A DNA stretch of 64,000 nt from Leptospira selangorensis. Lineage in GTDB: Bacteria > Spirochaetota > Leptospiria > Leptospirales > Leptospiraceae. A program made the translations under genes and the position numbers. The stretch covers positions 248,001-312,000 of the forward strand of contig NZ_RQES01000005.1 in the NCBI RefSeq assembly GCF_004769405.1, read 5' to 3'. Positions within the stretch are counted from its first letter, which is position 1. The number at the start of each line of letters is the position of its first letter. The notes beneath the pieces were generated by a model. The model did no database searches. It saw only the letters and a program-made list of their open reading frames with translations, and was not told where the DNA came from. Below, one piece after another: positions 1 through 10,269 of this stretch.

Positions 1-389
1 CCGGAGTTGTTGTGGATTTAGGAACTAAAACGAATCCTGGCTATATTATATTAGAAACTCCTTATACTTCCTTGGCGGATCTCGCAAAGGAATATTATCC
101 ATTTGTGCCTGAATGGTTTTTGGCTTATTCTCTTAAATCGGAGGATAAGATCGGAAAATTACATTCGCCGGTCAGTATCATTCATGGGAATGAAGACGAG
201 ATTGTTCCTTTTAGACAAGGAAAGAAATTATTCAAAACCGCTTTGGAATCCGGAATAAAGATAGAATTTTTGGAAATAGAAGGGGGAAATCATAATAATC
301 TCTCCTTCTATCCTGAATACCAAAAGGGGTTGGCTAATATTTTAGAGTCGGTCCATCTAAACCGAAGAAAATCAAACTCTCAGAGATAA
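1..389 (+). CDS. Alpha/beta hydrolase, C-terminal part (cut by window start)
   Basis: The frame is open from base 3 to the TGA at 387-389, so this is the last ~129 residues of a longer protein whose start lies outside the window. The visible part is the lid and C-terminal half of an alpha/beta hydrolase of the ABHD13/BEM46 type. TPYTSLADLA is a typical segment after the nucleophile elbow. HGNEDEIVP carries the acid Asp and GGNHNNL the catalytic His. The serine nucleophile must lie upstream. A serine hydrolase (esterase or lipase-like) is inferred; substrate unknown. The 3' end overlaps the convergent mtnP gene by 10 nt. Confidence 0.75.
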   Translation, partial: GVVVDLGTKTNPGYIILETPYTSLADLAKEYYPFVPEWFLAYSLKSEDKIGKLHSPVSIIHGNEDEIVPFRQGKKLFKTALESGIKIEFLEIEGGNHNNLSFYPEYQKGLANILESVHLNRRKSNSQR

Positions 390-1243
390 TCCGGAAATAA
401 AACTTTTAGTTTTGCAACTGTGTCCGGATTTCTTCTCTCAGGAGCAGTAATGATAGAATACTTAGTGCTATTCTTCAGGCTCAAATCGTCTCCATTTCCA
501 AGAGAAGGGATCAAAGCGCTCAAAAGTTTTTTAGCATTCTCTGCATTCTTTCCTAAGTTTGCCATTACCATTTCTGCAGTGACTGCTTCTTCATTCTCTC
601 TCCAACAATCATAATCTGTGGACATACAGACCATTTGGTAAGCGATCTCGGCTTCTCTTGCAAGTTTAGCTTCCGGAAGAACACTCATATTAATGATATC
701 TCCGCCCCAAGAACGATACATATGAGATTCAGCTCTTGTGGAGAATAAAGGACCTTCCATACAAACCAAAGTTTTGTTTTGGTGGATTGGAAGATTTACT
801 TTTGCAGCAGCTTTATTAATTCTATCGCTTAAGTTTTGGGAAAAAGGATCAGCGAAAGGAGCATGAGCCACCACGCCTTTTCCGAAAAATGTAGACTCTC
901 TTCCTCTGGTCCTGTCTATGATCTGACTTGGAAGCACAAAGTCCAAAGGTTTGATCTCTTCTCTCAAACTTCCGACGGAACTGAATGCTACGATCTCTTC
1001 TACACCTAAAATTTTAAGTGCACAGATATTTGCCTTCATAGGCACTTCGTGAGGCATAATAAAATGTCCCACACCATGTCGAGGGAGAAATGCGATTAAT
1101 TTGTCGTGGATCTTTCCGATCTTGATCGTGTCGGAAGGTTTGCCCCAAGGAGTTTCCGGAAGAACTTCCTCTACAAGTTCCATTCCATCCAGACTATAGA
1201 GACCTGTGCCTCCGATAACTGCAGCTTTTACTTTAGTCCCCAT
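380..1243 (-). CDS. mtnP: S-methyl-5'-thioadenosine phosphorylase
   Basis: A cytoplasmic enzyme that splits methylthioadenosine with phosphate into adenine and methylthioribose-1-phosphate, the first step of MTA salvage. The 287 residues match the MTAP/PNP class II length. GGTGLY (11-16) and PRHGVGH (54-60) form the phosphate site. NMSVLPEAKLA in the C-terminal half is the MS-x-PE-type nucleoside/phosphate motif. STDYDCW carries the Asp pair that favours adenine over hypoxanthine in MTAP. The ATG follows GAGGAG at good spacing. The 3' end overlaps the convergent hydrolase by 10 nt. Two nested inverted repeats lie 17-45 nt upstream and may be regulatory. Confidence 0.93.
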   Translation of the reverse strand: MGTKVKAAVIGGTGLYSLDGMELVEEVLPETPWGKPSDTIKIGKIHDKLIAFLPRHGVGHFIMPHEVPMKANICALKILGVEEIVAFSSVGSLREEIKPLDFVLPSQIIDRTRGRESTFFGKGVVAHAPFADPFSQNLSDRINKAAAKVNLPIHQNKTLVCMEGPLFSTRAESHMYRSWGGDIINMSVLPEAKLAREAEIAYQMVCMSTDYDCWRENEEAVTAEMVMANLGKNAENAKKLLSALIPSLGNGDDLSLKNSTKYSIITAPERRNPDTVAKLKVLFPDYL

Positions 1244-1259
1244 ATCTTCTCCTCTCGAT

Positions 1260-1288
1260 TGGAATAAATTCCATATATCGAAATATGG
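1260..1288. promoter_or_regulatory. Two overlapping perfect inverted repeats upstream of mtnP
   Basis: TGGAAT-AA-ATTCCA (1260-1273) overlaps CCATAT-N6-ATATGG (1271-1288). Both have 6-bp arms. They lie 17-45 nt upstream of the mtnP start on the minus strand, where a promoter or operator is expected. The bound factor is unknown. Confidence 0.4.
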
Positions 1289-1322
1289 GTCCGATTGTAA
1301 AGAAGAAGGAAACGAAAAGGTT

Positions 1323-2912
1323 TTAGGAATTATTGCTCAATACTTTTAGTTCAGAAGCCTTCGTTTTGATCCGATCAATTTCCGAGTTTAAGTTGGCTGA
1401 ATCCTCGTTAATCTCATTAATATCTTTTTCTAATTGGGACATGGTCCGTATCATTTCCTTTTGCCCTAAGGATTGTTCTTTTTCGGATTCATGGATCTCA
1501 TTCGAAACCGATTTGATACTTTCCAATTCACTTAAGAACTTACGGATAATGTTTCTCTGTTCCAGATAAAGTTTATTCATCTGGACGATCCTATCAGAAG
1601 TTTCCAGGATCTTAAATTTTTGTTTTTCAGTCAGATCTCCGGTTTCTGCAGAAGCGCTTTTTGCTTCTTGGATAAAACTCTGGGACTGCCTCACGATTGC
1701 TGAAATGGATTTTGCATTTTCTGAAGTGAAGTCCGCGAGTTTGCTGACCTCGTTTGCTACTACTGCAAATCCTCTTCCTGCTTCTCCTGCGCGGGCCGCC
1801 TCGATAGACGCGTTCAACGCGAGAAGGTTTGTTTTATCCGCAATTTCTCCCATGATTTGGTTGATCTGATCTACTTTGTCAAAGGAACCTGCAATGTCTG
1901 CCAAATAGGATTTTGTTTTTTCAGCGGCGATGGTAACATTCTCCATATCCGCCTTATTATCATTTGCGAATGTAGAAAGTGCTTCGCTATACCCCGTGAT
2001 GTTTGAAACTATTTCCCCTAACTTTTTCGAATCATCCGCAAGCTCACCCAAACTTGCATTTTGTGATTTGATAGATCTAGAAGTATTTGTAGAGGCAGCG
2101 GAAAGTTCTTCTAATACAGCGTTGACTTCTTCCAAAGCTGCGGCTTGAGATTCCATCTTTTCTCCTGTCCGATTGATGAACTGAGCGAATTTAACGATAG
2201 AATCCTCTAAACTAATTGCAGAATCTTTAATGATTGTTTGGTTCTCACTTAACTTTTCGAGTAAATCTTTGGAATCGGTGTAGAGGCGATTTCCTTCTAC
2301 AGTTAACCTTAAGAACAATCTCATTAGTTGGGCAAGTATCACGCTCGCAACAAATATGAATGCAATCTTGATTATCTCAGTAGAACCGCTCAGGTTATAG
2401 GGAAGTTTTGCTGCTTCCGGATCATTTACAAACCCTACTCCGTTCTGGAGTGCACATATAAGAGCGATGATAGCGCCTGCGGTGGAGAATGCTCCCACTA
2501 TCAAAACGAAGATCCTTTCTCCTAAAAGGCAGGAGTAGATCATTATATAAAAATAAATGAAGAATAATACGACGTTCTTTAAAGTTCCGGCCGCCACATC
2601 AGGAGAAACAAAAGTATCTAAGATTAATGTGGCGCTTAGAACATTCACATCGAATAACACGAAAAGTTTGTGGAATCCGATGGACATATTCCTTTTGCGA
2701 TTCACCGCAAAATTGAAGATACAGTAAAGGCCCATGAAAGCTGTGCCGCCTGCATGGACCATAAATTGTAGAGGCTGGAAACTTTTATAAGCTCCGGCTA
2801 AAGAAATGATAAAAAGTAAGACTAGGCCCAATCGTATTCTGTTAATAACGATAGCACCGTTCTTCCAGATCTGTAGGATCGTGGACTCCGTTTTTAGCTG
2901 GGAAGTTTCCAT
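1323..2912 (-). CDS. Methyl-accepting chemotaxis protein with multi-span membrane domain
   Basis: A chemoreceptor or signal transducer of 529 residues. The N-terminal ~210 residues hold about six hydrophobic segments with short loops and no large periplasmic ligand domain. A cytoplasmic coiled-coil signalling domain follows. Its hairpin tip, [22 protein letters not shown], is the conserved CheA/CheW contact. No HAMP domain is obvious. The gene is a tandem paralogue of the next one upstream (2974-4581), with near-identical tips and similar membrane halves. Sensing from within the membrane or cytoplasm is inferred from the lack of a periplasmic domain. Confidence 0.9.
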   Translation of the reverse strand: METSQLKTESTILQIWKNGAIVINRIRLGLVLLFIISLAGAYKSFQPLQFMVHAGGTAFMGLYCIFNFAVNRKRNMSIGFHKLFVLFDVNVLSATLILDTFVSPDVAAGTLKNVVLFFIYFYIMIYSCLLGERIFVLIVGAFSTAGAIIALICALQNGVGFVNDPEAAKLPYNLSGSTEIIKIAFIFVASVILAQLMRLFLRLTVEGNRLYTDSKDLLEKLSENQTIIKDSAISLEDSIVKFAQFINRTGEKMESQAAALEEVNAVLEELSAASTNTSRSIKSQNASLGELADDSKKLGEIVSNITGYSEALSTFANDNKADMENVTIAAEKTKSYLADIAGSFDKVDQINQIMGEIADKTNLLALNASIEAARAGEAGRGFAVVANEVSKLADFTSENAKSISAIVRQSQSFIQEAKSASAETGDLTEKQKFKILETSDRIVQMNKLYLEQRNIIRKFLSELESIKSVSNEIHESEKEQSLGQKEMIRTMSQLEKDINEINEDSANLNSEIDRIKTKASELKVLSNNS

Positions 2913-2973
2913 TCTTACCTCGATTAAGAGGAATAGACGGAATTTCCCTAGTCAGACTAACGTTGGTGTTCTT

Positions 2974-4581
2974 TTATTCGGAAGAATGTCCGCTCAGTAC
3001 TCTTAACTCTGAAGCCTGGCTATTGATCTTGTCGATCTCAGTGTTTAGTTTAGTGGATTCTTCACTGATCTCGTTTATGTCTTTTTCCAACTGACTCATT
3101 GTTTTCATCAATTCGTTCTGGCCAAGAGTTTGCTCTTTGGTGGATTCCAGAATATCCGTGGAAGCAGACTTGATCGTATCCAATTCATTTAAGAAACTTT
3201 TAAGAATAAATTTTTGTTCCTTATAGAGTTCGTTCATTTGGACAATACGATCGGTTGTCTGGATCAATTTGAATTTTTGTTTTTCGGTAAGATCTCCGGT
3301 TTCTGCGGAAGCGACCTTTGCTTCATTGATAAAACTTTGGGATTGTTTCACGATAGAAGAAATGGATTTTGCATTTTCAGAAGTGAAGTCCGCGAGTTTA
3401 CTGACCTCGTTTGCTACCACTGCAAATCCTCTTCCTGCGACACCTGCTCTTGCTGCTTCTATGGATGCGTTCAATGCGAGAAGGTTCGTTTTATCCGCAA
3501 TCTCTCCCATGATCTGGTTGATCTCATCTACTCTGTTGAATGAATTTGCAATATCCGCGAGATAAGAATTCGTTCTCTCAGCGGCGATAGTAACATTCTC
3601 CATATCCGCTTTGTTCTCTTCTGCAAATACGGAAAGTGTTTCACTGTATTCAGTAATATCTCCGATGATCCCTCCCAGCTTTTGAGAGTTCGAAGAAAGC
3701 CCCGAAATACTTTCATTCTGAGTTTCAATCGACTGAGTATTATTAATAGAAGAAGCGGAAAGTTCTTCTAATACGGCGTTGACTTCTTCCAAAGCGGCGG
3801 CCTGGGATTCCATCTTCTCCCCGGTCCTTGCAATATAACCTGCAAATTCTTTAATAGATGTTTCTAAGTTTTCTGCTGAGTTGCGAATGATGTTTTGGTT
3901 ATCTTTGATTTGAGTTAAGAATACTTGGGATTCTCCAAATAATCTAGAACCTTCTGCAGTTAGATTTTCGAATAATCTCATCAATTGATATAGGATCACG
4001 CTTGCAGTGATCATAAAACCGATCTTTACGATTTGAACAGAGAAGATCAGAGTGTCAGGATCTTTAGACTTGCTTGCATTCTCAGTTAATACCAGGCCAC
4101 TTTTCCAGCCTACATAAAGTGCGATTGCAACTCCGATGGCGGTCAATAAGCCGACAAGAAGTACGAATTTTTTTTCTCCCAATAAAGAAGAATAGATCAT
4201 TATATAAAAATAAATGAAGAATAGGATCATGTTTGCAAGGGTATCTCTCGCCACTATCGGACCGATACTACAGTCAGCAGCCATGATCGCAGAAAGAATG
4301 ATTACGTCCAAAATCACTAATGTCTTTTGGAATCCGATCCCGACTCTTCCTCCTCTCGCTAGGAAAAATTCGAAGATACAATATAGTGCCATCAAACCTG
4401 TTCCGACAGAATGGGCAATTACCTGAGTAGGATGGTTTGTTTTAGAAACTCCGATCAGGGTTAGAATAAAAAGAACCACTAGTCCTAAGCGGATCCGGTT
4501 GATAACAATAGCACCGTTCGTCCAAATTTTTGCTATAGACGATTCTTTAGAGATCGCGGAATTTACCATGGAATTCATCAT
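2974..4581 (-). CDS. Methyl-accepting chemotaxis protein, tandem paralogue
   Basis: A 535-residue chemoreceptor with the same plan as its neighbour: about six hydrophobic segments in the first ~215 residues, then a coiled-coil signalling domain with the tip [22 protein letters not shown]. The two genes share long identical stretches ([28 protein letters not shown]), so they arose by duplication. They are 61 nt apart in one orientation. GGAAGG lies just before ATGATG; the second ATG (4576-4578) has the better spacing, so the protein may be one residue shorter. No HAMP or periplasmic sensor domain is visible. Confidence 0.9.
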   Translation of the reverse strand: MMNSMVNSAISKESSIAKIWTNGAIVINRIRLGLVVLFILTLIGVSKTNHPTQVIAHSVGTGLMALYCIFEFFLARGGRVGIGFQKTLVILDVIILSAIMAADCSIGPIVARDTLANMILFFIYFYIMIYSSLLGEKKFVLLVGLLTAIGVAIALYVGWKSGLVLTENASKSKDPDTLIFSVQIVKIGFMITASVILYQLMRLFENLTAEGSRLFGESQVFLTQIKDNQNIIRNSAENLETSIKEFAGYIARTGEKMESQAAALEEVNAVLEELSASSINNTQSIETQNESISGLSSNSQKLGGIIGDITEYSETLSVFAEENKADMENVTIAAERTNSYLADIANSFNRVDEINQIMGEIADKTNLLALNASIEAARAGVAGRGFAVVANEVSKLADFTSENAKSISSIVKQSQSFINEAKVASAETGDLTEKQKFKLIQTTDRIVQMNELYKEQKFILKSFLNELDTIKSASTDILESTKEQTLGQNELMKTMSQLEKDINEISEESTKLNTEIDKINSQASELRVLSGHSSE

Positions 4582-4638
4582 TCACCTTCCGGCAGATTTG
4601 ATTTTGTTATTAAATTCGCCTAATATTATATCCGGAAC

Positions 4639-5436
4639 TTAAGAAAGAGAGGTTCTCACTTCTTCTAAGATCCGGTTCATTTCCAGGATACCTTCTTCGA
4701 ATAAGGCAGGCCCCGGTTGTAAAATGATCGCAGGATCCATTTCGAAAATTTTATCGTTTTTGATCGCAGGAATATCTTTCCATTCTTCCCTGGTGCGTAC
4801 CCATTCGAAGTCCATAGGTTTTCCACACCAGCTTCCGATAATCAGATCCGGTTTTGCATCAGCTACTTCATGAAGACTTATAATCCTGTCTTTGGCCAAG
4901 GATTTTTCTTTCAAATGGCCGAAACAATCTACTGCTCCCACGATTTCCAATAATTCTGAAACCCATCTGATCCCTGTGATAATCGGATGATCCCATTCTT
5001 GGAAAAACACCTTAAGTTTTGGTTTAGAAGAAGAACGTTCTTTTATCTCGTTTAATCTTTTTTTATACGATTCAACAAGTTTAGAAACCTGTTCGGATTT
5101 TCCGATCAGCGATCCCACCATTAGAATGGTTTGGAAAATTTCCTCCAAACTTCTTTGGTTGGTGATCAGTACATTCAGTCCTTCTTTTACTAGATCATGG
5201 GAAAGTTGTGCCTGAATATCCGAAAAACCCACAACCAAATCAGGATCTAGTTCCTTGATCCTCTTTATGTTTCCGTTAATAAAAGCGGATACTCTAGGCT
5301 TTTCTTCTTTTGCCTGAGGAGGTCTTTCCGTATATGCGGAGATGCCTACGATCCTTTCTTCTTCCCCTAATAAATAGAGAAGTTCAGTAGTCTCTTCAGT
5401 TAAACATACGATTCTTTGCGGACCGATTTTACTCAA
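4639..5436 (-). CDS. Cobalamin/iron-type ABC substrate-binding protein (BtuF-like) without signal peptide
   Basis: 265 residues with the periplasmic-binding-protein III fold: [17 protein letters not shown] at the N-terminus, the central [10 protein letters not shown], and [11 protein letters not shown] in the second lobe. The family binds cobalamin or ferric chelates for ABC import. This member starts directly in the fold, with no signal peptide, lipobox or transmembrane segment, and no permease or ATPase gene is adjacent. It may be a cytoplasmic corrinoid-binding protein. The TTG start overlaps the acs stop (TTGA), so it is translationally coupled to acetyl-CoA synthetase. Family assignment is firm; role is inferred. 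Confidence 0.75.
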   Translation of the reverse strand: MSKIGPQRIVCLTEETTELLYLLGEEERIVGISAYTERPPQAKEEKPRVSAFINGNIKRIKELDPDLVVGFSDIQAQLSHDLVKEGLNVLITNQRSLEEIFQTILMVGSLIGKSEQVSKLVESYKKRLNEIKERSSSKPKLKVFFQEWDHPIITGIRWVSELLEIVGAVDCFGHLKEKSLAKDRIISLHEVADAKPDLIIGSWCGKPMDFEWVRTREEWKDIPAIKNDKIFEMDPAIILQPGPALFEEGILEMNRILEEVRTSLS

Positions 5437-7400
5437 CTGTGATACTTCTTCTTATCATCTATTAATTTTTCCACTACACTTGGATCGGCTAAGGTAGAGA
5501 TATCTCCCAAACCTTCGAACTCACTTGAAGCGATCTTACGCAAGATCCTTCTCATAATTTTTCCGGATCTGGTTTTAGGAAGTCCAGGTGCCCAATGGAT
5601 CACGTCAGGTCTTGCGATCTTTCCGATCATTTTTTCCACAGTTGCAATCAGTTCTTTTTTGAGAGAATCATTTGTAGTCACACCTTCTTTCACTGTGACG
5701 TATGCATAAATTCCCTGGCCCTTGATATCATGTGGAAATCCTACAACGGCTGCTTCTGCTACGGAAAGGTTCTCGACAAGTGCACTTTCCACTTCTGCGG
5801 AGCCGATCCTATGACCTGATACGTTAATCACGTCGTCCACACGACCGGTGATCCAATAATATCCGTCTTTGTCCCTTCTTGCCCCGTCTCCGGTAAAATA
5901 GTAACCTTTATAAATGGAGAAGTAGGTATCGAAAAATCTTTTCGGATCCTTAAACACTCCTCTCATCATGGAAGGCCAAGGAGATTTGATCGCTAAGTTT
6001 CCGGAAACTTCTCCCTTGGAGTTGATCTCTTTTCCTTCGTCATCTAAAAGAACAGGTTGTACCCCGAAGAATGGAAGAGTTGCAGATCCTGGCTTTTGAG
6101 CAATTGCACCGGGCAAAGGAGAGATCATGATCGCTCCGGTTTCTGTCTGCCACCAAGTGTCTACGATAGGACATTTGGATTTTCCGACATGTTTAAAATA
6201 CCATTCCCATGCTTCCGGATTGATCGGTTCTCCTACGGATCCAATCAATCGGAGAGAACTCAGGTTTCTTTTTTCGATAGGATCTGTTCCTTCTCTCATT
6301 AAAGAACGGATAGCGGTAGGTGCCGTATAGAATACTGTGACTCCGTGTTTATCGATCACATCCCAGAATCTTCCCACATCTGGATAAGTAGGAACTCCTT
6401 CAAACATGATAGAAGTGGCACCATTTGAAAGTGGGCCATACACTAAATAACTATGACCTGTTACCCAACCGATATCCGCAGTACACCAATATGTATCCGT
6501 AGGTTTGATATCAAAAACATAATGAAAGGTCATATTGACCCCGAGAAGATATCCTCCAGTAGTATGAAGAACTCCTTTCGGTTTTCCGGTAGAACCTGAA
6601 GTATATAGAATGAACAAAGGGTCTTCCGAATCCATTTGTTCAGGCTTACAATATGCAGGAAGATCTGGATCATTCATTAGATAATGCCACCAACGATCTC
6701 TACCTTCTTTCCAATTCAGTTCCGTTTCTTGTCCGGTCCTTCTGACAACGATCACATTATTTACTTTTTCAGAAGATTGATCCAAAGCAGTGTCGACCGC
6801 TTTTTTGAGATCCAGACTTTTCCCACCTCTATAACCTCCGTCGGAAGTTATGATGAGTCTCGGTTTACAATCTTCTATCCTACTTTGTAGAGCTTCCGGA
6901 GAAAAACCTCCGAACACGACCGAGTGGATTGCACCGATACGAGTACATGCAAGAATTGTAATAGCAAGTTCCGGGATCATAGGCAGGTAAACCATGACCA
7001 CGTCACCTTTTCGGATCCCTGAATTTTTCAGAACGTTTGCGAACTTATTTACTTCACGATAAAGATCGTAATAGGTATAAGTTTTAGATTCTTGAGGATT
7101 ATCCCCTTCCCATATGATTGCAGCTTTGTTTTTTAAGGGAGTATCTATATAACGGTCCAGGCAATTATAAGAGACATTGATCTTGCCTCCTTCGAACCAT
7201 TTTACTTTTGCATTCTTAAAATCGTGATCTAAAACCTTGTTCCATTTTTTGAACCAGGTAAGTCGGGTAGAAGCTTCTCTGGCCCAAAACTTTTTAGGGT
7301 TCTCTATGGATTCTTTGTATAATGCCTTATAATCTTTGAGGTTGATATTTGCCGTTTTTTTGAAATGAGCGAACGGCTGGACGATTCTTTCTTTCGACAT
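5433..7400 (-). CDS. acs: Acetyl-CoA synthetase
   Basis: An AMP-forming acetate-CoA ligase, 655 residues, the usual length. It makes acetyl-CoA from acetate, ATP and CoA in the cytoplasm. The adenylation loop [11 protein letters not shown], the A5 motif [27 protein letters not shown] and the C-terminal [11 protein letters not shown] with the regulatory acetylatable lysine are all present. The ATG has an AAGGAA site six bases upstream. It is the first gene of a two-gene minus-strand unit with the BtuF-like gene and diverges from the acyltransferase at 7555. It fits an organism living on fatty acids and acetate. Confidence 0.96.
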   Translation of the reverse strand: MSKERIVQPFAHFKKTANINLKDYKALYKESIENPKKFWAREASTRLTWFKKWNKVLDHDFKNAKVKWFEGGKINVSYNCLDRYIDTPLKNKAAIIWEGDNPQESKTYTYYDLYREVNKFANVLKNSGIRKGDVVMVYLPMIPELAITILACTRIGAIHSVVFGGFSPEALQSRIEDCKPRLIITSDGGYRGGKSLDLKKAVDTALDQSSEKVNNVIVVRRTGQETELNWKEGRDRWWHYLMNDPDLPAYCKPEQMDSEDPLFILYTSGSTGKPKGVLHTTGGYLLGVNMTFHYVFDIKPTDTYWCTADIGWVTGHSYLVYGPLSNGATSIMFEGVPTYPDVGRFWDVIDKHGVTVFYTAPTAIRSLMREGTDPIEKRNLSSLRLIGSVGEPINPEAWEWYFKHVGKSKCPIVDTWWQTETGAIMISPLPGAIAQKPGSATLPFFGVQPVLLDDEGKEINSKGEVSGNLAIKSPWPSMMRGVFKDPKRFFDTYFSIYKGYYFTGDGARRDKDGYYWITGRVDDVINVSGHRIGSAEVESALVENLSVAEAAVVGFPHDIKGQGIYAYVTVKEGVTTNDSLKKELIATVEKMIGKIARPDVIHWAPGLPKTRSGKIMRRILRKIASSEFEGLGDISTLADPSVVEKLIDDKKKYHS

Positions 7401-8251
7401 GGCTTATTCCTTCGCAATCGAATACGAAACTTTTTAATTTCAGTATTGTCCACTCATTCTTCTCGTTAAATTGTATGAGAGTTTTTATATAAAATCGAGC
7501 CTGTTATGTAAAAAAAGAATTCTCCCCCGACCGCATTACAGCAGGCTCGCCTCAATGTCGGAAAAATTGGATACTCGGGAAAGTTTTAAGCGTAGGTTCT
7601 TAGTTTGGTTGGTGCCTACGATTGTAGTTTTTTTACAAAGGATCATCGGACTCACCTCAAGAAAGGTAGAATTAGGAAAGGAGCATTTTAATTCTCTTTA
7701 TCCTCTGAAGAAGCCGTTTATCCTCTGCGTTTGGCATACGAACGTTCTTTATTCACCATACTTGAATAAGAATCGTAAATTAGCAGTATTGATCTCCGAA
7801 TCTAAAGATGGGGATTTTATCACCGGAGTGGTGCATAGATTCGGTAACGGAAGTATTCGCGGGAGTTCCTCAAAAGGTGGATCCAAAGCTCTTAAGGCTA
7901 TGATCGTTCACTTGAGAAAAAATCTTCCGGCAGCATTTACTCCCGACGGGCCTAGAGGTCCTGCTTGGATTGTTCAACCTGGAGTGATTGCTGCAGCACA
8001 AGTTTCCCAGGTTCCTATCTTACCTTTTCATTATGAATGTACAAAACAATGGATTGCGGAGAAGTCTTGGGACAAACATAGGATCCCAAAACCTTTCACA
8101 ACTTTCGTGATCTCTTACGGTGAGCCTATTATGATTCCTAGAGATCTAGACGAGGCCGGCTTTGAAAGAGAAAGATTGAAAGTGGAGAAAGCAATGCTCG
8201 AAAATAAAAATCGAGCAGAGCAAAAGGCGGAAGAACTTAGATCTAAATCTT

Positions 8252-8803
<552 letters not shown>

Positions 8804-8902
8804 GGTGTCTCTCCGTTCTTCGCTTCGAAAATGTATGTAGTTAGACTCGTCTGGACAAGTCTTGGTAATTTACTTCTCTTTTCAAGGGGAAAAGCGATTG
8901 GC

Positions 8903-8930
8903 TTGCCATTCCTACTTCAACTTGTACGAT
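8903..8930 (+). promoter_or_regulatory. Candidate sigma70-type promoter of the glycosyltransferase gene
   Basis: TTGCCA (8903-8908), a 16-bp spacer and TACGAT (8925-8930) precede the ATG at 8944. The leader would be very short. Judged by eye from consensus similarity only. Confidence 0.3.
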
Positions 8931-8943
8931 GGTTTAATTTTCA

Positions 8944-10068
8944 ATGATGGCCAGAAGGATCAAAATCGGATTCGATGCAAGGATGATTGCCCATTCAGGG
9001 ATCGGTTCCAGGATCAAAGGACTTTTGAATTGGTTAGGGGATACAGCCTCTAAAAAAGGGATTCAGATTATTCTTCTTGGAAATCCTGATCTTATAAAAA
9101 AGAATCTTTCTCCAAAGGTTTTATCTTCTTACGAAATTTTAGAATATAATGCAGGAATTTATTCTATCAAAGAATGGTTCGGCATTCCTGAGATGAAAGA
9201 TTTCGATCTATTGGATATCCCACATTTTAACGCGCCTTTAAAATTCCTAGATCGTTGTGTTGTTACTATTCACGATATTATTCCATTTAGAATGAAACAG
9301 TTCCATTCTTCTTTTTTGAAACAATCCTATATGAAGATCGTATTTTTACTCATTAGGAAGAAGGCTAAAAAGATCATTACTGTTTCTGATTTTACGGCAA
9401 AAGATATTACTGAAGTTTTTTCATTTTCTCCATCTCAGATGAGGACCATCTATAACGGTTTAGATTCCAAAACGTTCTCCCCAAAGAGCGATTCAGAAAA
9501 GAAGAAGTTCCTGAAACAGTATGAACTCAAACCTGGATACTTGCTCAGCGTAGGGATAGGCAAAGAACATAAGAATTTAGGATTCGTACTTAGATCTCTC
9601 AAAAAACTTTGGTCCGAAAAAAGGATCAAAGCGGATTGGGTAATTGCAGGTTCGGGTGGAAAACTTCCCGACTATCTGGTTGAAGATGCAAAAGGTTGGG
9701 AAGATAGAATTAAATTGGTTCCTTACCTGTCTGAACAAGAATTGGCCACTTTATATTCTGCAGCAGAACTACTTGTTTATCCTTCCTTGTATGAAGGATT
9801 TGGATTTCCTCCTGTAGAAGCTCAGTCTTGCGGTTGCCCGGTATATTCTTCCAACTCAAGTGTTCTTCCTGAAATTTTAGAAGATACTGCATTCTTCTTT
9901 GACCCCAAAGATTCACTTTCATTTGAAACGGGCCTTGTTAAGTTATTGGATTCTCCTAAACTTCTAAGTTCTAAAACCAAAGAAGGTTTAAAAAATTCCA
10001 AGAGATTTGATTGGAAACAATCTGCAAACGAGATTGTAGAAGAATATTTGCAGTTATTGAAAAGCTGA
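8944..10068 (+). CDS. Glycosyltransferase family 4 (GT-B fold)
   Basis: 374 residues with a GT-B fold. The N-terminal acceptor domain has IGFDARMIAHSGIGSRIKGLL. The second half starts near KKIITVSDFTAKDI. YLLSVGIGKEHKNLGFVLRSL is the donor-domain strand. PSLYEGFGFPPVEAQSCGCPV is the EX7E-type nucleotide-sugar motif of retaining family 4 enzymes. It probably adds a sugar to a cell-envelope glycan such as LPS, but it is not in a recognisable LPS cluster here, so donor and acceptor are unknown. It runs convergent to the DUF1289 gene, one base apart. Confidence 0.88.
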   Translation: MMARRIKIGFDARMIAHSGIGSRIKGLLNWLGDTASKKGIQIILLGNPDLIKKNLSPKVLSSYEILEYNAGIYSIKEWFGIPEMKDFDLLDIPHFNAPLKFLDRCVVTIHDIIPFRMKQFHSSFLKQSYMKIVFLLIRKKAKKIITVSDFTAKDITEVFSFSPSQMRTIYNGLDSKTFSPKSDSEKKKFLKQYELKPGYLLSVGIGKEHKNLGFVLRSLKKLWSEKRIKADWVIAGSGGKLPDYLVEDAKGWEDRIKLVPYLSEQELATLYSAAELLVYPSLYEGFGFPPVEAQSCGCPVYSSNSSVLPEILEDTAFFFDPKDSLSFETGLVKLLDSPKLLSSKTKEGLKNSKRFDWKQSANEIVEEYLQLLKS

Positions 10069-10069
10069 T

Positions 10070-10261
10070 TTAAGAATTTTTGAAAGAAGGTTTTCCGAGG
10101 GAAATTTTCCTTTCTTCTATTTTGAGTCGGATTGTCTTTCTTTCGTCTTCCGTATACATGGTCCATCTGCCGATCTCTTCTAGGGTGCGATAACAACCTT
10201 CGCAGAGACCGGTGTCATAGTCCATATTGCAAATTTTGATACATGGAGAGCGAACAATCAT
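10070..10261 (-). CDS. DUF1289 cysteine-rich small protein
   Basis: 63 residues matching the DUF1289 signature: SPCIKIC, then GLCEGCYRTLEEIGRW. The four Cys (7, 11, 20, 23) in C-x3-C and C-x2-C spacing suggest a metal site. Function is unknown in the family. It lies between the convergent glycosyltransferase and the antiporter gene, 8 nt upstream-side of the latter's stop. Confidence 0.85.
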   Translation of the reverse strand: MIVRSPCIKICNMDYDTGLCEGCYRTLEEIGRWTMYTEDERKTIRLKIEERKISLGKPSFKNS

Positions 10262-10269
10262 CCTAAGAA

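Noticed and set aside
8825..8875. Inverted repeat AGACT...AGTCT near the folE/glycosyltransferase gap
   Set aside because: 5-bp arms around a 10-nt centre are common by chance in this base composition.
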